A DNA stretch of 64,000 nucleotides from G963674835 sp963674835 (GCA_963674835.2 CAXXKC010000003.1:2170001-2234000), one strand, 5' to 3'. Shown: positions 26,363 to 35,625, numbered from the stretch's first letter. The notes: generated from the letters alone by a model not told the origin. Program-made: numbers and translations.

Positions 26363-27829
26363 CTATGAAGCGTCGGACGTAGCGCGGGCGACGACGGCGT
26401 CGATTTCGCGGATCTGGTCGTCGTCGAGCACGGGCTGTTCGGGAGGCTGCCAGCAGTCGGCAGCTATTTGGCGGGCTTTGGCGGTCTGGTCGTAGAGGTC
26501 GGGGTGTGCGTGGGCGTCGGCCCAGCCGCGCGTCGGGAAAAGGGGCGAACGGAACGTTTCCTGGCGGAAGTGCTCGACAGTGTGGGGCTGGTCGAGGAAG
26601 TTGCCGCCGGGCCCGACCGCCGCCACGACCTCGGTGGCCAAGGCTTCGTTGTCGATTTGCCAGGGTGTGCGCAGGGCGCGGCGAACGTAATCGGCCAGTT
26701 CGTTGTCGATGACGAGTTGGACGGGCGAGAAGGTCACGGCGTTTTCCAGGTGTCCGACGGTACCAATGCCGACGGCGCCGGCCAGGACAGGGAGAAGCAT
26801 CGAGGACATCTTTTCGGCGCCCGTCTGCTCGTTGTAGAAACAGGCGTCCGTCTTGCCGCCGTGGACACCCGTCGGGCAGCCGTAGTACTCGGCGAGGAGC
26901 TGGATGCGGGCCATGAGCAGATTGCAGCGATCGGGGCCGCCGTATTTGTACATGCCCGTTTGCATGTCGGCCAACGAAGGAGTGATATCCATGGCGAGGA
27001 TGGCGTCGTCGCGGACGGCGTAGCCCAAGACAACAGCCGCAAGCGTTTCCGCGGCACCGAGCGCCAAAACGCCTGCGGGGGTCATGGGCGCGGTCGTGCC
27101 ACCGGCGGGCATGGTGTCGACGGTCTGCGGCACGCCGAGCTTGACGTATTCGAGGAAGATCTCGACCATGTTGCGGTCGAAGCAGAGCGGGGAGCGGATT
27201 TCGCTGTATCCGACGAGCGCGGGGGCACGGCGGAACTGTTCCACGGAGCCGGCGACGATCTGAGCGATTTCGTGGATCCAGCGCACGTCGGTTCTGGTGA
27301 AGGTCTCGATGCCGCCGATCTTGCGCGTCCATTTGACCAGCTCGGCTGCCATGGCGACGGGGCGGTGCTTGGCGGGGATCGTCTGGTCGGCAACCGGGAG
27401 GCCGGTGTAGTCGATCTGGTTGAGTTGGTTGACCAGGTTCAGTGCGCAGAGCACGTCACGACGCGTGGCGGTTCGCCGGTTGCCGTCGAGGTCGGCGAGG
27501 AAGCAGCAGAAGCCGCCGGTGCTGACAGTGAAGTCGGTGTGCACCTGGTAGGGCACGGGGCGAAAGCGGACGTGTGAGAATCGAACGGGCATGCGTTCCG
27601 GGCGACCTTCGCCACGGTAGTCTTGCTGCATCTTCGCGATGGCCTGGCGACTCACGGCGCGGGGGATTCGCACGAGATTCGTCGCGGAATCGACCTGGCA
27701 ACCGAATCGGTCCAGGTAGGCCAGGGCCTCGGCCGAATCGATGCGGATACCCGTCTGCTCCAAGATCGACTGCGCGGCCTCGTCGATCTGCTCCATCTGA
27801 GCGGCCTTCAAGATGCGGATGGGGTCCAT
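26363..27829 (-). CDS. MttB-like trimethylamine methyltransferase family protein (no in-frame pyrrolysine)
   Basis: A 488-residue TIM-barrel protein of the trimethylamine methyltransferase family (MttB superfamily). Typical strings are AQSILEQTGIRI, HTDFTVSTGG, FTRTDVRWIHEI, GGTTAPMTPAGVLALG and GHLENAVTFSPVQLVID. It is read through without an internal stop, so it is not a pyrrolysine enzyme; such members demethylate glycine betaine or other quaternary amines, passing the methyl group to a corrinoid protein. No corrinoid protein or reactivase is visible. The ATG is preceded by GGAG and begins two bases after the glycosidase stop, so the two are cotranscribed. An alternative GTG start overlaps that stop. 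Confidence 0.86.
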   Translation of the reverse strand: MDPIRILKAAQMEQIDEAAQSILEQTGIRIDSAEALAYLDRFGCQVDSATNLVRIPRAVSRQAIAKMQQDYRGEGRPERMPVRFSHVRFRPVPYQVHTDFTVSTGGFCCFLADLDGNRRTATRRDVLCALNLVNQLNQIDYTGLPVADQTIPAKHRPVAMAAELVKWTRKIGGIETFTRTDVRWIHEIAQIVAGSVEQFRRAPALVGYSEIRSPLCFDRNMVEIFLEYVKLGVPQTVDTMPAGGTTAPMTPAGVLALGAAETLAAVVLGYAVRDDAILAMDITPSLADMQTGMYKYGGPDRCNLLMARIQLLAEYYGCPTGVHGGKTDACFYNEQTGAEKMSSMLLPVLAGAVGIGTVGHLENAVTFSPVQLVIDNELADYVRRALRTPWQIDNEALATEVVAAVGPGGNFLDQPHTVEHFRQETFRSPLFPTRGWADAHAHPDLYDQTAKARQIAADCWQPPEQPVLDDDQIREIDAVVARATSDAS

Positions 27830-27831
27830 AG

Positions 27832-29808
27832 TCACTCCACTTCGAGCACGGTGAGGACATCGAGCTTTGCAACGGGAACGACGAGGCCGTCAGGACCGGG
27901 GGACGCGTCGGCCTGCGAGGTCGGGCTTCCCGGCGCGAGAACGCGGACGGTGTGGACCGGTTTCGACAGATTGAGCGTTACGTGGAGGTCCTGGACGGGC
28001 GAATCGGAATAGTTGAGCAAGTAGACCAGGGTGCGACGGCCGTCGTAGCTTCGCGCTAGGTTGAAACAGACCACACCGTCGCCGCCTTGCAGGGTGACCA
28101 GCGGCTTGCCCTCGAGGCGCTGCCAGGCTTCGAGCAGTCTGGACGTGTCGCCGGCGCGGGGGCAGTAGGTACAGTGGCCGCTGCCGAATTGCTTCTGGAC
28201 GACTTGGGTGCCTGGGTCGGCGTCGCCGAACATCGGGGCCAGCCCGGGCGCCGGCCGCAGATCGAGCGTGCGATCGTCGTAGCGGGCGGTCTGGTCCGTG
28301 GCGATGAGGCGGCCGCCGGACTTGACGTATTGCAGGACGGCTTGGATTTGGACGTCGCTCAGGAAGCGGACGTCGTCGAGGACGACCAACTCGAACTGAG
28401 CCAACTGTTCGGCGGTAAGGTGCTTGGGCTGCAAGACGACGAAGTTCTTGCCTTCGCAAACGACTGGCGCGATCGACTTGAAGCCGGGGAGGACCAGGGC
28501 CGTCTTGGCGATGGGCTCCATCTGGGCGAAGAGCGATTCGTGGTCTCGCAGCCACGCATTGGCAACGCCCAGGGCGCGAAGGGCTTCGTGGGCCTTGGGA
28601 TCGTTCTGGGCGAGTCTCGTGGTCCATCCCATCTCGAGGAACGTCTGCATGGCTGCCTGGCAAGCGGCCGCCTCGTAGACGGCCAAGGTCAGATTGCGCG
28701 GCGGCATAGGGCCGTCCATCCGGTCGTCGTGCATTCGTTTGCCGTTCTCGACGCGGATCGGTTTGGCGCCGTCTCCTTCGGCGTAGAAGTACTTGAACAG
28801 GCCGATGTTGCTGCGCAGTTGCGGACCCTTCATGCCAGGCTCGATACCGTCTTCGCTGAAAATGGCGTTAAGGCCGTCGTTCATGAGAAGCTGTTGATGC
28901 GTGTTGGCGTAGACCAGGATGCCGGGCTTGAGCGCCTCGGCATAGCGGCTGTGGCCGGCAAGGGCGTCGGCGACCGTTTGCAGACAGAAGCGGTGCCACG
29001 CTCGTTCGGCCAGCGCGGCCGATTCCTTTGCTTCGACCTCTTCGCGGCCCTGGGTGTTGCGGGAGGCGTCGAAAGTGGCCTGACCGGGAACGGGGAGGGG
29101 CTTTCCGTAAATGGCCTCGGTGGCACGGGCGAACTTGTCACGGCAGACGGGGCACTTGCAACCTTGGGCGCAGTTGTCGTAGAAGATGGCCGAAACGCCG
29201 GCTTCGATGGCTTCGTTCAGCCGACGGCGAGAGTATTGGAGCCACTCGGGGTGGTTCAGGCAGGCGATGATGCGCGTCGGCTTGCCGTCGTACTTGGCGG
29301 CTCCGTAGGGGCGCGGGGTACCGTCGAGCTCGATCTGCATCCACTCCCGAGCGGCGGGAACGCGCTGGGTCATGTCGTCAATGAACATGTTGGTTAGCGA
29401 GACGTAGGCGCTGACGCGAATGCCTGCGGCGTTGCACTTGGCGATGAACGGGCGGAGCATTTGTCGCTGTTGGGCCTCGGCCTCGGCGGAGAAGCCCACG
29501 CTCCAGGTAACCCAGACCCAGTTGATGCCGGCCTGTTTGAACATGTCGATGGTGCGATCGTTGTAGACGGTGACGCAGGGAACAATGGCATCGGGCTCGC
29601 GGATCTGCAACCAGCCGCTCATGAAGGCCTTGCACACTTCCACCGGGCCGCCGTCGCAGCGTGCGTAGCGCATCTTGCCGGGCTGCGCCCAGTCGGGGAC
29701 GGTGCTGCGGGCGGGGACGGACAAGAGGGCGAAGGTGCGCTCGGCGGCGAGGGCGTGGCCGGTGGCCAGGAGCAGGGTCAGCAGGAGAAGGATGGGTCGT
29801 TTCGACAT
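27832..29808 (-). CDS. Secreted TIM-barrel glycosidase-like protein
   Basis: A 658-residue protein with a Sec signal (MSKRPILLLLTLLLATGHAL). Residues about 50-350 resemble the barrel of GH42/GH10-like or uncharacterised planctomycete glycosidases: NDRTIDMFKQAGINWVWVTW, AAGIRVSAYVSLTNMF and a Cys pair in QGCKCPVCRDKF, which may bind zinc as in GH42 enzymes. The second half contains a class-I amidotransferase-like segment (about 420-540, LVVLDDVRFLSDVQIQAVLQYVKSG, GGRLIATDQTARYDD) as found after GH42 barrels. Its gene runs directly into the MttB-like gene and is divergent from the XylR-type regulator. Exact substrate not determinable. Confidence 0.75.
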   Translation of the reverse strand: MSKRPILLLLTLLLATGHALAAERTFALLSVPARSTVPDWAQPGKMRYARCDGGPVEVCKAFMSGWLQIREPDAIVPCVTVYNDRTIDMFKQAGINWVWVTWSVGFSAEAEAQQRQMLRPFIAKCNAAGIRVSAYVSLTNMFIDDMTQRVPAAREWMQIELDGTPRPYGAAKYDGKPTRIIACLNHPEWLQYSRRRLNEAIEAGVSAIFYDNCAQGCKCPVCRDKFARATEAIYGKPLPVPGQATFDASRNTQGREEVEAKESAALAERAWHRFCLQTVADALAGHSRYAEALKPGILVYANTHQQLLMNDGLNAIFSEDGIEPGMKGPQLRSNIGLFKYFYAEGDGAKPIRVENGKRMHDDRMDGPMPPRNLTLAVYEAAACQAAMQTFLEMGWTTRLAQNDPKAHEALRALGVANAWLRDHESLFAQMEPIAKTALVLPGFKSIAPVVCEGKNFVVLQPKHLTAEQLAQFELVVLDDVRFLSDVQIQAVLQYVKSGGRLIATDQTARYDDRTLDLRPAPGLAPMFGDADPGTQVVQKQFGSGHCTYCPRAGDTSRLLEAWQRLEGKPLVTLQGGDGVVCFNLARSYDGRRTLVYLLNYSDSPVQDLHVTLNLSKPVHTVRVLAPGSPTSQADASPGPDGLVVPVAKLDVLTVLEVE

Positions 29809-30085
29809 GAGTAGACTCCCGGGCAGTGCGGATTCGGCGGGGCCATGGCCGCCGGAGTTTTCAAGCCGACGTATCGGCCCCCTTCAGGGTAGTCGGCGGA
29901 GGGCCCTGCGTGAAGCGGCCGTTTTGCGCAAATGTGAGAACACTTTTACGCACCACCCTTTTCGTCCGCCCGGGGCTTGTGCTAGTATGGTACCCGCGCG
30001 GTGCGATCCTATTGGCCTGTGCGGTAGAGGGCAGGCCAGAGGGACCTGCGCAAAGAATCTTCAACCCGCCACCAGGCTTCTGCCC

Positions 30086-31270
30086 ATGCGAAAATCACGA
30101 CAGGTTGCCCTGGCGTTGCCGTTCGCGGCGGGCGAACACCAGGAGTTCATGCAGGGCATCCTGGAGTATTCGCGGCAGCACGGGCCGTGGACGTTCTTGT
30201 GCGGGTCGGAAACGCTGACGCTTTCGGTGTTGTCGCTCAAGGGCTGGCCAGGGGACGGGGTGCTGGCGGACCTCTTCACCCGGAAGGAAGCGAGGGCGGC
30301 CGCCCGGCTGGGCATGCCGGTGGTGAACCTGTCGGGCGCGCTGGAACATACGGGTGTGCCGCGGGTGATGAACGACCACGAGGCGATCGGACGCCTTGCG
30401 GCCGAGCACCTGTTGGATCGTGGGTTTCGGCGGTTCGCGTACTATGGTTTGAAGAGCATCTGGTACGGGAAGCAGCGCGAGCTGGGATTCAGGCAGCGCA
30501 TTGCGCGCGAGGGATATCCGTGTGCGGTGCTTTCGACCGAGGGGATCACCGATCGGAAGCGTACGTGGCATTTCTGGCAGGAAGAGCTTCGACGGTGGCT
30601 GACGCCGCTGACGCCACCGCTGGCCGTGATGGCAGCGAGCGACCTGCGCGCCCGCATGGTGATTGACACGTGCCGACAGATGGGGCTTCACGTTCCGCAC
30701 GACGTGGCGGTGATCGGGGTGGACAACGACACGATCAGTTGCGAAGCATCGCGGCCGACGTTGACGAGCGTTGCCCGCAACGGGCGAGAGATCGGATATC
30801 GCGCGGCGCAGTTGCTGGATCGGCTGATGTCGGGGCGAAAGACGCCGAATCGAGAGATCATCGTGGCGCCGGCGGGGGTCGTGGCGAGGCAGTCGACAGA
30901 CGTGGTGGCCGTGGACGATCCGGATCTGAGCTTGGCGGTACGCTACATTAGCGACCATCTGGACCGGCCTTTCCGCATGGCGGACCTATTGGGCGAAGTG
31001 CCGGTTTCGCGGCGGTGGCTGGAATACCGCTTTCGCGAGCGATTCGGCCACTCGCCTTATGCATACATCTGTGAAGCCCGGGTGGAACGGGCCAAGCAAC
31101 TTCTACTGGAGCCTCAGAGGCTGCGCAGCGAGGAACTTGCCGAGGCCTGCGGTTTTAGCGGGGCTCGCAACATGCGGCTGGTGTTTCAGCGATTGACGGG
31201 GAAGACGCCCGCGGAGTATCGCCGTGAAGCCACGCTGGCCACATCACGCGCAGCCTCGTGCAGGAAGTAG
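30086..31270 (+). CDS. XylR-type transcriptional regulator (sugar-binding + AraC domains)
   Basis: A 394-residue regulator. Residues 1 to about 280 form a LacI/periplasmic-binding-like sensor (MNDHEAIGRLAAEHLLDRGF, PPLAVMAASDLRARMVIDTC, HDVAVIGVDNDTISCE). The C-terminal ~105 residues form two AraC helix-turn-helix motifs (FRMADLLGEVPVSRRWLEYR; SEELAEACGFSGARNMRLVF), the XylR arrangement. It should bind DNA in a ligand-dependent way. It is divergent from the glycosidase-methyltransferase operon, with 277 bp between, and is followed 44 bp later by a symporter, so it probably controls this locus. An extended -10-like TGCTAGTAT lies at 29980-29988. The start at 30086 is followed immediately by the sensor domain. 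Confidence 0.9.
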   Translation: MRKSRQVALALPFAAGEHQEFMQGILEYSRQHGPWTFLCGSETLTLSVLSLKGWPGDGVLADLFTRKEARAAARLGMPVVNLSGALEHTGVPRVMNDHEAIGRLAAEHLLDRGFRRFAYYGLKSIWYGKQRELGFRQRIAREGYPCAVLSTEGITDRKRTWHFWQEELRRWLTPLTPPLAVMAASDLRARMVIDTCRQMGLHVPHDVAVIGVDNDTISCEASRPTLTSVARNGREIGYRAAQLLDRLMSGRKTPNREIIVAPAGVVARQSTDVVAVDDPDLSLAVRYISDHLDRPFRMADLLGEVPVSRRWLEYRFRERFGHSPYAYICEARVERAKQLLLEPQRLRSEELAEACGFSGARNMRLVFQRLTGKTPAEYRREATLATSRAASCRK

Positions 31271-31314
31271 TGCCTTGACGGCGCCGCCCGCAAAGACTTT
31301 GGAGAAAGAGCGAT

Positions 31315-33111
31315 ATGGGAACTGGACATGTTGGATTCGGCTGGCTCGATTGGACGGTGGTCGTCGGCTACTTCATCGGCATCACGATCTTCGGGCTTTG
31401 GGTCGCGCGGAAAATGCGGACGACGGGCGGCTACTTCCTGGGCGATCGGCAGTTGCCCTGGTGGGTGATGGCGGGGCAGTCGTTCGGCACGGGCACGAAT
31501 GCCGAGAACCCGGTGGCGCAGGCGGGGGCAACGTTCGCCGACGGGTTCGCCACGATTTGGTACCAGTGGAAGAACATGCTCATTACGCCGTTCTACTGGC
31601 TCCTGGGTCCGTGGTACCGCCGGAGCGGACGGACGACGATCGCCGAGATTATTGAGGACCGGTACGGCCGCAACCTCGGGTTCGTTTACACGGTGTTCGC
31701 CATCGTCTACTTCGTGTTCGCCCAGGGGGCGATGCTCAAGGGGGCCGGCAAGATCATTGCGGTGGCGACAGGCGGCGAGATCATCTCGCCGAACGGGGTC
31801 GTTGTAGCCATGACGGCGACGTTTATTCTGTACAGCTTCTTCGGTGGGTTGGTGGCCTCGGCCTACACCGACTTCGTGCAAGGGTTCCTGGTCATCGTGC
31901 TTTCGTTCATGCTGATCCCGATGGGGTTGATGGCGGTGGGCGGATTCTCGGGGATGCGGGCCAGCTTGCCTGCGAACTTCTTCGATTTGTACAACGAGAA
32001 GAGCGGGATCGACGGGTTTGTGATCGCCATGCTTGCCTTGAACGGATTGGTGGGGATCACCGCTCAGCCGCACATGCTGAGCATGTTCGCCACGGGCCGG
32101 AGCGAACGCGGCGGGCGTGTGGGGATGACCTACGGGTCGATGACCAAGCGATTCTGCACGGTGGGTTGGGCGCTGACGGGGCTGATCGTCGCCGCGTTGG
32201 TGCTCAAGTTGGGCGTCGAGCTGAAGGATCCGGAAGAAGCATTTGGCTTCGCGTGTCTGCACCTACTGGGGCCGGGGTTGGTGGGACTGATCGTCGCGTG
32301 CGTGCTGGCGGCGAACATGTCGACGTGTTCGAATTTCATGGTCAACACGGGAGCGCTGTTCACGCGGAACCTATACTACCGGTACCTGCGCACGACGGCG
32401 AGCGACCGCGAGCTTCTGCGCGTCGGCCGGCTTTCCGGGCTCACGCTGACGGTGGCGGGCGTGTTGTTCGCACTGTACGTGGAGAACGTTCTCAGCGCGT
32501 TTATGTTTACAGAAACGCTGCCGGCGCTGCTGGGAATCATGTTCATGGGCGGGTTCCTCTGGAAGCGGGCCAACCGCTACGGCGCGGCGGCGTCGATCGT
32601 GGTGGCGTTCGGTGCGTACTACTTTTTCAACTACCTGATGACGTGTCGCGCGCCCGACGAGCCATCGGACACGCTGTGGCCGGCGGTTCAATACGCCTGG
32701 CAATGCTGGAATGAGGGTGGGCTCGGGCAGTTCCTGGCCAGCGGGCAGTTCCAGTTGTTCACGCACTGGAAGGGCGGACCGTTCGGTGTGGCCATGGCGG
32801 CAGGCTTCGTGGCGTTTGTAGTGGTGAGTCTAGTGACTCGGCCGGAATCGCCGGAACTGATCGAGAGCTTCTTCGACAAGATGAAGTACTCGAGCGACGA
32901 GGATCGCATCGAGGGGCAGGAGCCGAGCCAGACGGCTGCGGCTTCCGGCGAAGACATGATTCTGCTGGACTTGCCCGGCTGGTTGACCGTCGAGCGGTGG
33001 CGCGGGTTCTTCCACCGCTACCGGGAAGACGTGGTGGGATTCGTGCTCGGTTGGGCGACGGTGGTGGCGCTGGTCAGCATGGCGTGGTTGATCATGCAGA
33101 TCGGCAAGTAG
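31315..33111 (+). CDS. Sodium:solute symporter (SSS family)
   Basis: A 598-residue transporter with about 13 to 14 membrane helices from residue 12 to 530, with SSS features such as FGLWVARKMRTTGGYFLGDRQLPWW, GTGTNAENPVAQAG and NGLVGITAQPHMLSMF. It couples Na+ entry to import of a sugar, amino acid or related solute. A long cytoplasmic loop (about 515-575, charged) precedes the last helix. The start has GGAGAAAGAG upstream. It follows the XylR-type regulator by 44 bp, so it is likely in the same transcript and imports a ligand of that regulator. Confidence 0.93.
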   Translation: MGTGHVGFGWLDWTVVVGYFIGITIFGLWVARKMRTTGGYFLGDRQLPWWVMAGQSFGTGTNAENPVAQAGATFADGFATIWYQWKNMLITPFYWLLGPWYRRSGRTTIAEIIEDRYGRNLGFVYTVFAIVYFVFAQGAMLKGAGKIIAVATGGEIISPNGVVVAMTATFILYSFFGGLVASAYTDFVQGFLVIVLSFMLIPMGLMAVGGFSGMRASLPANFFDLYNEKSGIDGFVIAMLALNGLVGITAQPHMLSMFATGRSERGGRVGMTYGSMTKRFCTVGWALTGLIVAALVLKLGVELKDPEEAFGFACLHLLGPGLVGLIVACVLAANMSTCSNFMVNTGALFTRNLYYRYLRTTASDRELLRVGRLSGLTLTVAGVLFALYVENVLSAFMFTETLPALLGIMFMGGFLWKRANRYGAAASIVVAFGAYYFFNYLMTCRAPDEPSDTLWPAVQYAWQCWNEGGLGQFLASGQFQLFTHWKGGPFGVAMAAGFVAFVVVSLVTRPESPELIESFFDKMKYSSDEDRIEGQEPSQTAAASGEDMILLDLPGWLTVERWRGFFHRYREDVVGFVLGWATVVALVSMAWLIMQIGK

Positions 33112-33115
33112 GCCG

Positions 33116-33577
33116 CTAGGGCGCCGCGAACCGCTCGGCTTCCAGCCGCTGGTAGTCCTGGAGGTATGTGTCGACGATGTGCTCCGGCAGGCGGATCGGT
33201 TTCTTCCTTTGAAGATCGAGGACGATTCCGACCTGGTAGCCGGTGCAGTGGACCGTATCGGCCGTGACGATCTCTACGTCGACCTTCCAACGGACCTTGC
33301 TGATTTCGGCCACCCAGAGTCGACCTTCGGGCTTGTCGAAGATGGTAAGCGGCGCCTTATAGTCGACGTGGGTGGTGACGACGGAGGGGCACTGCTGCTG
33401 CCTGAGCATGTCTTCCAACGGCCAGTAAAGGTCGAGGAAGAGTGTTCTGAGTTCTTCGAACCATCGCGGGTATACGAGGTTGCTCACGATGCCCATGACG
33501 TCGATGTCATAGCCGTTTATCTGGATGGGTTTCTGGACAAGTAAGGGCCGGAGTTCGGAAGGCGTGTTGACGTGCAT
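33116..33577 (-). CDS. Acyl-CoA thioesterase (4-hydroxybenzoyl-CoA thioesterase-like hotdog fold)
   Basis: A 153-residue hotdog-fold protein: QINGYDIDVMGIVSNLVYPRWFEELRT matches the family's catalytic helix, with an Asp in the place where the 4HBT group has its Asp nucleophile (YDIDVMG). Later strands are VVTTHVDYKAPLTIFDKPEG and KVDVEIVTADTV. It hydrolyses acyl-CoA thioesters. The ATG at 33577 is chosen because the domain begins there; an upstream extension translates the dispersed repeat and is spurious. It faces the symporter tail-to-tail with a 4-bp gap. Confidence 0.85.
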   Translation of the reverse strand: MHVNTPSELRPLLVQKPIQINGYDIDVMGIVSNLVYPRWFEELRTLFLDLYWPLEDMLRQQQCPSVVTTHVDYKAPLTIFDKPEGRLWVAEISKVRWKVDVEIVTADTVHCTGYQVGIVLDLQRKKPIRLPEHIVDTYLQDYQRLEAERFAAP

Positions 33578-33630
33578 CTCAGGGCGGTGTGCTCCGTTGC
33601 GATAGTCAGACGAGCGAATCGGGGGATTAC

Positions 33631-33730
33631 TGATGCCTGTATTGAAAACGGAACAAGGGGTCCAACCCAATCCTGATCTTTCGGTCTCCCGATGGTCGGC
33701 CTCGTTCCAATTCCAATGCAGGACCCAATA
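33631..33730. repeat. Dispersed 100-bp repeat, copy 2
   Basis: 97 of 100 positions match 11931-12030 in the same orientation, with flanks dropping to no similarity at both ends. It lies 53 bp upstream of the thioesterase start (minus strand), and about 330 bp before the kinase. Both copies are therefore in divergent intergenic regions. Translating it gives meaningless short peptides. Confidence 0.9.
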
Positions 33731-33947
33731 GAACATTGTCGCCCCAGTGCGACGCTCTGCCAAGTGCAACGCGGGACGGCGATTCGCTGGGGGACTACTT
33801 CCAACTCCAACTGGTGTCATGGCGTCACTCGCTACGACGGCCGGCTTTCGATGATCGCTGGGACGACGCGCCAAAGTGACGAGCAGACGGCAAGAGCACC
33901 TGCAGCGAGTGATGCTGGCGGCGGGAGCGGCTTGCTGGCGCGAGGTT

Positions 33948-33990
33948 TTGTGGCGTGGCGAACTTCTGCTATGATGCTCGGGTTCGCCAC
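33948..33990 (+). promoter_or_regulatory. Strong promoter candidate inside a 9-bp inverted repeat
   Basis: TTGTGG (33948-33953) and the extended -10 TGCTATGAT (hexamer TATGAT at 33970-33975) are 16 bp apart. A perfect inverted repeat GTGGCGAAC (33955-33963) and GTTCGCCAC (33982-33990), spacer 18, brackets the -10. This looks like a dimeric operator for the kinase gene. The predicted start site near 33982 supports the chosen kinase start. Confidence 0.55.
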
Positions 33991-34062
33991 TCCGCAGGCT
34001 GCGACGGACCGGCTCGCTGCGGAGTGAGCAACGGACACGCCCCCCAGTGGTGGAGCAGGCCA

Positions 34063-35625
34063 GTGGACGATCCTCGACACGACGCGGCAGGACTTCTGGC
34101 AGAGTTGGCTCGATTGCGTGAGCAGGTGAAGTCGTTGCAGGAGGCGGAGATCGAGGCGAAAGAGGACGAGGCAGACCGGAGTCGGACGCACCGCATCATC
34201 CAGGATACGATCGATAGCGTGCCGTTCGAGATCTTCACGATTGGAACGGACGGGCGGTACGATCTTCAGAATGCCATCGCCAGGCTGCGGTGGGGCGACC
34301 TCCGCGGGACGCGGCCCGAGGATTGCCGAATACCGGCCAACCGCGCCGTGTGGCTGGAGAACAATCGCCGGGCGTTTGCCGGAGAGTTGGTCGAAGGCGA
34401 GGTCGATCTTCTCGTTCAAGGGGTCAGGCGGCACTTCTACAACATCATCGCTCCGATCCGAAACCTGGACCAGGTGGACGGCATCCTCGGGATGAATATC
34501 GACATTACGGAGCGGAAGCAGGCCGAGGCGGAACTTCAGCGGGCGAATGCCGAGTTGCGGCGGCGAGCCGAACTGCATGCGGAGGAATTGCTGCAAACGA
34601 ATCGGCAGCTTCAGGCGATCTACGAAGGCGTGGTGGATGGACTTCTGGTGGCCGACGCCGCCACGACGCAATTCCTTCGCACGAACCCGTCGATGTGCCG
34701 CATGCTCGGGTATACGGAGGAGGAATTGCTGGCGCGCTCTGTTAAGGACATTCATCCACCAGAGGACGTGGCGATCGAGATTGAGTCGTTCCACGCCAGG
34801 TACGAAGGACAACTGTCGGAGGTGAAGACCCGACCGATGATGCGCAAGGACGGGAGCATCTTCTACGCGGACATTCGCGCGCGTCGGATCATCTACGACG
34901 GGCGAGCCTGCCTGATCGGGTTCTTTCGGGATGCCTCGGAGCGCATCGAAGCGGAACGCGCCCGGCAGAAGGAGCGTCAGGTTCTTCGGAACATGCTGGC
35001 GGCGAGCGATCGCGAACGACAGTTGATCAGTTACGAGATTCACGACGGCCTGGCGCAGCAGTTGACCGGGGCGCTGATGCAGTTTCAGAGTTTCGAGTCG
35101 CTACGGGTGCAGCAGCCGCAGGCAGCGGCCGGGTCTTACGAGCGGGGTATTGAGCTGCTTCGAGACAGCTTGAACGAAGCGCGACGGTTGATCGCCGGAG
35201 TGCGACCGCCGCTTCTCGATGATGCGGGCGTGGTGGCGGCGATCGAGAGCCTGACGGAAGAGTTGAACTGTCGGGACGGCGCGCGGATCGAGCTTGCCAA
35301 CGGGCTGGACTTCGATCGGCTTCAGCCGGTGCTGGAGAACGCCCTGTATCGCATCGTGCAGGAGAGCCTGACGAACGCCTGCCGGCATAGTGGGAGCGAT
35401 CACATTCGCGTGGGGCTATTGCAGGAGGGCGAATGCGTGGTGGTTGAAGTGCGCGATTGGGGAGCCGGCTTTGATCCGTCGCAGATTCAGGAGGGCTGTT
35501 TCGGCCTGGAAGGCATTCGAGAGCGGGCCAGGCTGCTGGGCGGGCGATCCGAAATTCGCAGCCAACCTGGCGACGGCACTATGGTTCGCGTGTGCCTGCC
35601 GATGATGGTTGGTGAGTCGCCTTAG
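34063..35625 (+). CDS. PAS-domain sensor histidine kinase (NarX/DegS-type, HisKA_3)
   Basis: A 520-residue cytoplasmic kinase. The GTG start at 34063 has GGAG 7 bp upstream and agrees with the promoter. A short coiled coil (1-40) leads to two PAS domains (about 42-155 and 190-310; FTIGTDGRYDLQNA, MDIDITERKQAE, LRTNPSMCRMLGYTEEELLA). The HisKA_3 motif YEIHDGLAQQLTGAL contains the phosphoacceptor His, and the ATPase end has ESLTNACRHSG, DWGAGFDP and GLEGIRERARLLGG. Kinases of this group phosphorylate NarL-type response regulators; none is adjacent. The next gene is a CsrA-like protein on the opposite strand. Confidence 0.9.
   Translation: MDDPRHDAAGLLAELARLREQVKSLQEAEIEAKEDEADRSRTHRIIQDTIDSVPFEIFTIGTDGRYDLQNAIARLRWGDLRGTRPEDCRIPANRAVWLENNRRAFAGELVEGEVDLLVQGVRRHFYNIIAPIRNLDQVDGILGMNIDITERKQAEAELQRANAELRRRAELHAEELLQTNRQLQAIYEGVVDGLLVADAATTQFLRTNPSMCRMLGYTEEELLARSVKDIHPPEDVAIEIESFHARYEGQLSEVKTRPMMRKDGSIFYADIRARRIIYDGRACLIGFFRDASERIEAERARQKERQVLRNMLAASDRERQLISYEIHDGLAQQLTGALMQFQSFESLRVQQPQAAAGSYERGIELLRDSLNEARRLIAGVRPPLLDDAGVVAAIESLTEELNCRDGARIELANGLDFDRLQPVLENALYRIVQESLTNACRHSGSDHIRVGLLQEGECVVVEVRDWGAGFDPSQIQEGCFGLEGIRERARLLGGRSEIRSQPGDGTMVRVCLPMMVGESP

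Larger units (their letters stand above)
33578..34062. other. Divergent intergenic region containing dispersed repeat and a promoter candidate
   Basis: This 485-bp region separates thioesterase and PAS kinase genes. It contains repeat copy 2 (33631-33730) and, near the kinase, the promoter/operator candidate at 33948-33990. A frame in phase with the kinase reaches to 33955, but it would start inside the predicted promoter, so it is not used. Confidence 0.6.

Noticed and set aside
24894..27332. An 812-codon minus-strand frame running through MgtE and beyond
   Set aside because: Only the last 454 codons are MgtE; the upstream part is antiphase shadow of the MttB-like gene, and a good ribosome site marks the MgtE start at 26258.
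29675..30085. In-frame upstream extension of the XylR-type regulator
   Set aside because: It overlaps the divergent glycosidase gene, lacks a domain, and the regulator domain starts at 30086.
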